The position numbers were made by a program, and so were the translations under genes. 64,000 bases of DNA from Venturia oleaginea (Eukaryota; Ascomycota; Dothideomycetes; Venturiales; Venturiaceae). This document shows positions 57,676 through 64,000 of this stretch, one piece after another (positions within the stretch are counted from its first letter, which is position 1; every line of letters starts with the position of its first letter). The notes beneath the pieces are model-generated. The model made no database searches, was not told the origin of the DNA, and saw only the letters and a list, made by a program, of their open reading frames with translations. The stretch lies in assembly GCA_013176395.1 (NCBI GenBank), contig JABMLP010000009.1:1178001-1242000 (forward strand). The letters run 5' to 3'.

Positions 57676-58401
57676 AATTCATTTCTGCATTGTGTTTATG
57701 AGCTAGGATTGGTGTACTGTATGCGGATTTAGCGAAAGATGACATTGGGAAGCGTGCCTACGGGCCCTCCAGGGATAGATATTCAACATGCTAGATCGAG
57801 GCCGTAGTAAGGAGGCCTCTCTCACGTTAGAGTGTTCCTTTTTCAAAAGTATCAAAAGTTAGACTGTCCTCTAACGTATCTCATTACAGGAATGAAGTGG
57901 CTCTCTTACCTACCGTCATAGGTGGATCGATCTGTTGGACAGGAATGTTGTTCTAGATGATTACTGACTAGATCCGTCCCTCCATTCTGCAACAGGCCGT
58001 CGATCAATCGTTGCTCACGTGCCAGCCTGGTAGGTCAAGTGTTCACTAATCTTCTTGGTCGATCGAACCACAACTCCAACCACAAATTACCCGAACGAGG
58101 CACCATTGATGCAGGATGAAGGCAGTATTGCTATGCCGACCATTGCGGCCTGTTTACAGTGTCGGTAATCATCCAGACTATCCAGGATAAGACGACTAAG
58201 CCATACGCATCGTGCCGAGTAAGTTGAGCACAAGGCCCTTGATATGGTGTAAACTTCAAACCCAGAATTCTATGTATTTGACGTCAACCCATAATTTATT
58301 CCTTATTGAAACTAAAAGATCGCGTTGTATCTCGATTACATCCTTAGGTCCTAAGATCCAAATATCCTCCTCCGTACTCAAGCTACTAAATAAAACACAA
58401 C
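57676..58401. other. Intergenic region, nothing recognised
   Basis: About 725 bases after tafazzin. No ORF with family resemblance; AT-rich toward the right. Confidence 0.45.
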
Positions 58402-59591
58402 ATGTCTTCCCTTCAGCCTCTCGTCCTCGCAATCGGCGGTACAGGCGCCCAAGGTGTCCCCGTCGTCAAGGGTTCATCTCCTCCCTTACCTCCTAGCCAC
58501 CCCACCCATCCTCTACCTACTGATCAACCATCGTACATATACAGCCTTAGCCGCAGACGGCAGATACCTCATCCGAGTAATAACAAGAAACGCCTTCTCC
58601 CCTGAGTCCCAAGCTTTAGCCTCCCATCCCAACATCGCCCTCTTCGAGGGAAACTCTTATTACGAACCCGATCTACGTAAAGCCTTTGAGGGTGTCACGC
58701 ATGTCTTTGCCAACACGAATGGTTTCGCCATTGGCGAGAAGGCGGAGATTTATTGAGGGATTAGGCTTTATGAGTTAGCTAGGGAATTTGGGGTTGTGCA
58801 TTTTTTTAAGTCTCATTCGTTCTTGTTGCTACTGTTGATGACGAGGTAGTGTATTGGAAATAGAAGACGCACAAGCTCACGAAACAATCTATATACGCCG
58901 GCCTAGAATACGCCTCCAAACTCGGCAACTTCTTGCCAAAATACCGTACCGGCCACCACGACGGTAAAGGGAAAGTAGTCGATTATTTAAAATCCCAACA
59001 GACATCTCCAATGATCTGGTCCGTATTGACAAGCTGTCTCTACATCGAAGGCCTATCCGAAATCCTCCGTCCATTCCCACAAAAAGATGGTTCATTCGTT
59101 TTATGAGCACCAATTGGAAATGTAAAACTGCCCCCATCCATCTCCACGATTACGCTCTCTACGCGCGCTGGCTCTTCGACAACCCTGAACGCAGCAGTGG
59201 CCTTGAACTCCACGTAGGCACGGAAGACATTTCTTACGTCGATCTCGCGAGGGTCTTCACAGAAGTCACGGGGAAGAGAGCAATCTACAAAGAAGTTACG
59301 ACGGAGGAGTATTTCAAGCTTGGGGTTTTTGCTGATCCGGAGGCGAAGATCGGGGCGAGCCCTGGGAACGACGATTCCACATTCTTCATCTATCGTGAGA
59401 ATTTCGGTGGGTTTTGGGAGACGTGGAGGGCGGGGCTGACGCATCGGGAATATGAATCGTTGGATGAGATTTTGCCGGAGAGGGTGAAGAGTGTGAAGGA
59501 ATGGATGGTGAAGGTTGGGTATACTGGGGAGCCGATTAGTGTATTGAAGGATTATCGTGATGGGGCGCGGGATGCTGCTGGTGGGGAATAG
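58402..59591 (+). pseudogene. NmrA-like Rossmann-fold gene, broken
   Basis: The 5' end is intact: MSSLQPLVLAIGGTGAQGVP (NAD(P)-binding glycine-rich motif), an intron (about 58470-58542), then ALAADGRYLIRVITRNAFSP and ASHPNIALFEGNSYYEPDL. At 58754-58756 a TGA stands where the family has Trp (KAEIY-stop-GIRLYELAREFG). A middle part is intact (EYASKLGNFLPKYRTGHHDG, YIEGLSEILRPFPQKDGSF). Near 59103 and 59140 small indels change frame (APIGN, then PIHLHDYALYARWLFDNP). The last part is open to 59591 (DYVDLARVF-type block, VKEWMVKVGY). NmrA-like proteins are NADP-sensing regulators or short-chain reductases. With one nonsense and two frameshifts it is probably dead. Confidence 0.8.
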
Positions 59592-59919
59592 AGAGGCTGT
59601 TTAGAAGATCTTGTTTTGTAGCTGTAAAGGAACATTAGTGGTACACGGGTAAAGCAAAGAACGAGACACTTACTCGGCAACACTTGGTGCGAGTTTTGGA
59701 ACAGCCTTTGCAGGTGAAGGTTTTGGCTGTCTTACCAGCAGTGAGACATGGGTGGATAGGAGCGAAGTGACGAGAGCCCCCGGCGGCTACCTCGTTAGTG
59801 ACGGATTCGGCCAACTATTGAATGATTACTTGAATAATGTTTCCAAAGAAACGTGGATTAATGGGACTGTGTCTGGCATATACAATACATTTTTCTCCTC
59901 ACAGTACTCAGGATCATCC
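59592..59919. other. Short convergent flank
   Basis: The 3' flank of the NmrA relic and 3' end of the urea transporter gene. No feature is recognised. Confidence 0.45.
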
Positions 59920-62427
59920 TCAAATCGAGACCGCCTCCGTCTTACCACCCTCCTTCTCATCACTAGCCGAATACTTCGAGGCCATACTAACAATGACACT
60001 CATATCCTGGCGCAAAATAAATCGTCGTACAAACATTGCCAGAGTATGTCGACCTTGATAAATAGGTAAAATCGCTATGATGGCTGCGGCACATATCGCC
60101 CACAAGAACGTCCAGACAACCCAAAAGCGGAAGAAACTGAGGTTGAAGATGTAGCGTGTACCATAGAGTGGCATGGGAAAAATGATCAGAAAGCAAAGAG
60201 CCACGGTCTGTATTCCGAGTCAGCAGATTTCCTGATTTGCGAGCTGAGTATGAGAAGACTTACGATCGACGCCAGCGCAGCGACATTTCGCTCCTGCTTT
60301 AATTTGGTGTTTTCTTCGGCGGTAGAATGTTCAATTGCCTGTTGAGTTGCGAGCTGTTCTTGCGTGATGCCCTTGACATCGGAGTCATCGACAGCGCGGA
60401 TATTTTGGAATACTTCCCAGTCGAAGTTTTGAGGACCAGTGAGGTAAGTGATGACAGACGAGTAGATGCATGGAGAAATCATGGCGGTGACTTGGCCCAC
60501 GACTTGACAGAGCGGCATCGACATTGTATCGATCGTAATCTGCAAAATCCGTCAGCCTTCTAGTTGGATTACCAGTAAGGAGCAAACATACAGATCCATA
60601 CAATGAATAGGCAGAACCCAACCAGCTCGCTAGTGAGGTGATGAGTCCGAGGATTGGAGCACCAACAACGGCATAGGTGTTTTGTTGCTTCCATAGAACA
60701 GTCGCGTAAATCGGGAATAGTGCTGGATTGCAGATGATCCCGATAGACGTAATGATAAAATTGACGCCGACGGGCGTCGTAGTAAGGCCCGCCGCAACAC
60801 CGCAGCATGCCAGAGCAAATAGCAATACCGATAGATGACTCAGTTTGATGAGAAGACCTCCAGATGCGTTAGGATTGAAGTAGGCCCTGTAGACATCGAA
60901 AGTCCACACTGAGGCGAAGCAAACGAGGTCGGACGAGAAGGCTGAGGTGGCCGCCATAAAGATCTGAAGCAAGATAGCCACTGCCCCGCCCTTGCCCATT
61001 AGTGCCTGTGCCGCATACGGCAAAGCAAGGCCGGCCGCGTACTGCTTTGCAGATAGAAGCGCTGGATAAGTGGGATACAAAGGGCTCGCCTCTAGAGCAC
61101 GTCCCACTAGGCCGAATGTTGTCGCGAGACAGAAGGGGATGCTGAACCAGCACAAAGTCCCGAGGAAATAACCTGTAAATGTCCCCTCCGGTGTTGCAGC
61201 GATAGCCTTTTGAAAAAGCTGTACGTCGACTGAGGCCGAACACCCAGCCCCGAAAAGGATGATGCCGTATAGCACAGCATCAAGTGAGTGCATCGTGAGG
61301 TACTCTCCTCCTGGATTGCCTGCCACCGGTGTTCTGATCGCGGCTTCTCGGAGAAGCTTGTACATCTCATCGATTGAACCAATGAGGTTGGAAGTGGTAT
61401 ATGTGACGAACAGCCCAATCAAGATGACCACATAAATAATGACAGTGTGGACCCAATCCGTGAGAATAGTGGCTTTAACTGCATTGAGTTAGCAATTGAG
61501 TTACTATCGAAGCATCGGAGAGTGTTGACATACTGCCACCCGTGAGTGTATACAATATCGTGCCAAGTGGGATCAGAAAACAGGCTGCGATTTGGTTCAT
61601 GCCTGTAAGACCTGAGAACTACCCTTTGTCAATCATGGCTCATTCGAACATCATACAGAGATCAGGAACTCACAACAGCAGATGCTAAAGGTATTTGATC
61701 AGAAAATGATTTATTAATGAACTATTTACTGGAAAGAACAACTCACTGCCAACCAGAATGCAGACGCAGTTGAAAAATTGATATAAAGTCGAAAAAATTA
61801 TCTGAACCCAATGACCTGCGACACCATAGCGTAGCTTGGTAACTGTTGACTGCGTTAGCAAATATACTTTCTGAATTATCAAGGTCGAGATAGCATGCAT
61901 GAGTCGCTCAGGAAATTCTGACATAATTTGTCGTCATTGTAGATCGGAGTCTAATTAAAAAATTGCTCATCATAGCGAAAAGGAAACGAATGGAAGAAGA
62001 CTTACGCTCTAACATAGTGTGAGCACTTGGAGCTTTTCTCTTCAACTCAATAGCAGCAACCGCGAACAGGAAGATCTGAACACAAGCGCCAGCGCCGTCT
62101 AGCGAAGTTTGTTAGCATACGCATCTGTAAGAATCTTTGATAACGATATGACTTACAAAAATAGGCTCCACTAATGCCATATCCAAAAGTCCAGGTTGTA
62201 CTTGTGAGGAGCGTGGCAGCAATTGTCCAGCTACTGACCACCGAACTGGCGAGCAAACCAGACTTGACTGAGTGCTTAGCAGTCATAAACATTTCTGTTC
62301 CTTGCACTTCGTTTGCAAATTTGGCCAGTATGATCGTGGTGAAGTACATCCCCAAGGCGAAGAGAGCACTGACGCCGACCAGAATGCCATAGCCAACGCC
62401 TTCGGAGAGAAGGAGTGATGTCGACAT
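59920..62427 (-). CDS. DUR3: Urea active transporter (DUR3-type sodium:solute symporter family)
   Basis: Eight exons: 62427-62157, 62098-62006, 61842-61747, 61684-61674, 61618-61534, 61478-60592, 60539-60264 and 60207-59920. All phases match and give 668 residues, a normal DUR3 length. It takes up urea across the plasma membrane. Family blocks: EGVGYGILVGVSALFALGM in helix 1, TAKHSVKSGLLASSVVSSWT, ATLLTSTTWTFGYGISGAYFYGAG, the FSGLTGMNQIAACFLIPLG helix, LTGGIKATILTDWVHTV, AGCSASVDVQLFQKAIAATP, and MGKGGAVAILLQIFMA. About fifteen membrane spans are visible. Exon 4 is an 11-nt microexon encoding TSAV. The C-terminus is polar (EKEGGKTEA). Expression of such genes is usually controlled by nitrogen status; no site is identified here. 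Confidence 0.93.
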
Positions 62428-63223
62428 TTCGAACCTGTAAGTTGATAACTCAAAAGAATATGGAAAACAGGAATAATCGTTCGCGATTGCAATCGTGGTA
62501 GACAGTCACCTAAGTACCTGCGTTATCCACATAGCTGCAGTGATAATCATTACCAGAACAGATAGGCAGTAGCTTTAGTTTGATGAGAATTGCGCTCATA
62601 TCCGTAGTAAAAGTGGAGGCGGAGAGAGGCTGCCTGCGGCATCGTTATCAAGAACTTTTGAAGTGTCGAGATTTTTGAAGCGATACTGATATCTATCGAT
62701 CTGCGAACCTATCGGCATCGAATCCGATGCCAGGTTATCTTGGAGACGGAACAGATCAGCATCTTGAGGCGATCACAGGTCTTGATGCATTGGTAAGTGG
62801 ATGGGAATCAGACTATTTTGATGGAGTTGTGGTTGTGAGGTGCAGAGAAGAGAGGATCGAGTTGCAGATTCGCAGATTGAGCGGCAGATTTTTTTTAAGT
62901 GGGCCGCGCATTGACGCTCGTGACATTTTCAATCAGGTTAGCGTTGAGCTTCGAGCAATCTCTCAAGTCAGCATAGGTACGGTGGTCTCCCTCGCTAGAT
63001 CCATGGTAAATTTTAGAGCGTTGTAGATATCTTCGTGGGTCATTAATCCCGAATGAGCACTGATTACAGCTGCAAATCTCGACGCTTCTTTGAAACGAGT
63101 GATTGATACCTTTCTCCCAGTAGATAGGCCATACATTGTCCCCAGCACTCCTCTCCTACGCTGTACAAAGTTGTCTATCTAGTATATAATCTTGCTCCAA
63201 CATTATTCATTCACACATTACAA
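62428..63223. other. Promoter of the urea transporter and flank
   Basis: About 800 bases. A minus-strand frame ending at 62963 (with FKEASRFAAVISAHSGLMTH) is coding-like for about 55 codons but lacks partners. Otherwise nothing is recognised. Confidence 0.4.
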
Positions 63224-63994
63224 TTATTCTACTAAGTGTGTTCTACTCTTCTTGTTCCTCAATATCCCCAAAAAATTCGAACTTTTCCTATTCCTGAGGG
63301 TGCCCCTCGGCATGTCCAAAACCTTCTTCCCTTTCCCACTGGCGCTACTTGCGTCACTATCAGGCACAAAAGGGGGCGAAGGAGGATACTCCAACCTCGT
63401 AACCATGGGACTTTCTGTCTTCAAGATCTCCGTTGTCAGCAAAGGTCGCTCATTCAGCGGTGCGGGAGGAGTCTGTGGTCCACCGGCTCGATATTCACTT
63501 CCCAAAATTTGACTTAGTTTGCGTTGGGGATCCTTTTTCAGCGGTGGTGAGGGGAAGAGAGTGGAGATGTCCGAGTCTGTGTATGCGTCACCTTTGCCTG
63601 AAAGGTTGTGGGAGAAGGAGGACATTGAGTAAGCGCGACCGTAGTCAGAAATACTGCGGGCGTCGGAAGTAGAATAGGCGTGGTGCCTGCTTCCTGAAAG
63701 GGAGGTGGAATCGGCAAGGGAGAGGTGGGATCTAGGCTCGTTGAGGGAGGTGCGGGAGCTTGCATCGGTGTTCTGATTGATGGAGAGATCTGTTTTGCTC
63801 TGGTTGTAGGAGGAATCTATGTGTGCTATTTCGATGCGGTCATCGGTTGCGTTTGAGCGTCTGGTGTCGGATACTCGCGTGAAATCGAAGGATTCGTGGC
63901 GAGTATAAGAAATTCGTTTGCTGTAATTCGTGAAAGATGAGTCTGGAGTGTAAGATATGTGGCCGTAAACATCCATGGTGTTGTGGCGTTGCAT
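63224..63994 (-). CDS. Ser-rich hypothetical protein, possibly 5'-truncated by window end
   Basis: The frame is open from the ATG at 63994 to a stop at 63224 (256 residues) and could extend upstream beyond the window, so the true start is uncertain. The sequence is rich in Ser, Asp, Tyr and Arg, with many potential phosphorylation sites (SYTRHESFDF, RKLSQILG). A Pro-rich segment (PQTPPAPL, YPPSPPF) comes next, and the tail is basic (RKSSNFLGILRNKKS). It looks largely disordered. No domain is recognised. Confidence 0.55.
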   Translation of the reverse strand: MQRHNTMDVYGHISYTPDSSFTNYSKRISYTRHESFDFTRVSDTRRSNATDDRIEIAHIDSSYNQSKTDLSINQNTDASSRTSLNEPRSHLSLADSTSLSGSRHHAYSTSDARSISDYGRAYSMSSFSHNLSGKGDAYTDSDISTLFPSPPLKKDPQRKLSQILGSEYRAGGPQTPPAPLNERPLLTTEILKTESPMVTRLEYPPSPPFVPDSDASSASGKGKKVLDMPRGTLRNRKSSNFLGILRNKKSRTHLVE

Positions 63995-64000
63995 GTTCGC

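Noticed and set aside
62963..63132. Possible exon on the minus strand
   Set aside because: Coding-like for about 55 codons but no partner exon or family could be found.

Overview
This 64 kb window is nuclear DNA of a filamentous ascomycete (Pezizomycotina). The evidence is genes split by many short introns (mostly 40-100 nt, GTRNGT donors, CTRAC/CTAAY branch sites, AG acceptors), solitary genes on both strands without operons, and fungal-restricted families: an AA9 lytic polysaccharide monooxygenase, a fungal-specific transcription factor domain, a Fot1/pogo transposon, GDP-mannose pyrophosphorylase and a fungal EBP-like sterol isomerase. A Leotiomycete-type fungus is my guess from the family mix; it is inference only.

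0-20 kb: an ankyrin-repeat gene running off the left edge; an unresolved hypothetical gene; a glycine-zipper/Lys-rich protein; a PARP with N-terminal AT-hooks; the mitochondrial phosphate carrier; an F-box/WD40 SCF receptor; an AA9 monooxygenase; an EBP-like isomerase. 20-30 kb: a GT8/GNT1-like protein lacking its DxD motif, a 353-bp higher-order tandem repeat, PRP38, a frameshifted transcription-factor gene, a 7-TM membrane protein and a conserved-looking hypothetical. 30-42 kb: tRNA-Asn(GTT) with intron, a DUF4336 protein, a Tlg2/syntaxin-16 t-SNARE divergent from calmodulin, acetate kinase, a DHA1 MFS transporter and GDP-mannose pyrophosphorylase.

42-54 kb is accessory and decayed: an FAD-monooxygenase relic, a MITE-like inverted-repeat element, nuclear ATP9 (the one clear housekeeping gene here), a small secreted-peptide gene built from a tandem array in which each repeat is exactly one exon plus one intron, an intact Fot1-like transposon with 39-bp TIRs and TA duplications, and a 300-bp polypurine tract. 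54-64 kb: NOSIP-like RING protein divergent from tafazzin, an NmrA-like pseudogene, a DUR3-type urea transporter with an 11-nt microexon, and a Ser-rich hypothetical at the right edge.

The genes do not form one pathway. The most novel locus is the exon-intron tandem peptide gene at 50.8-51.2 kb (possible KEX2-processed peptide or RiPP precursor). Several gene models were rebuilt by hand by joining exons so that splice phase and protein family both fit; exon bounds are given in each entry.
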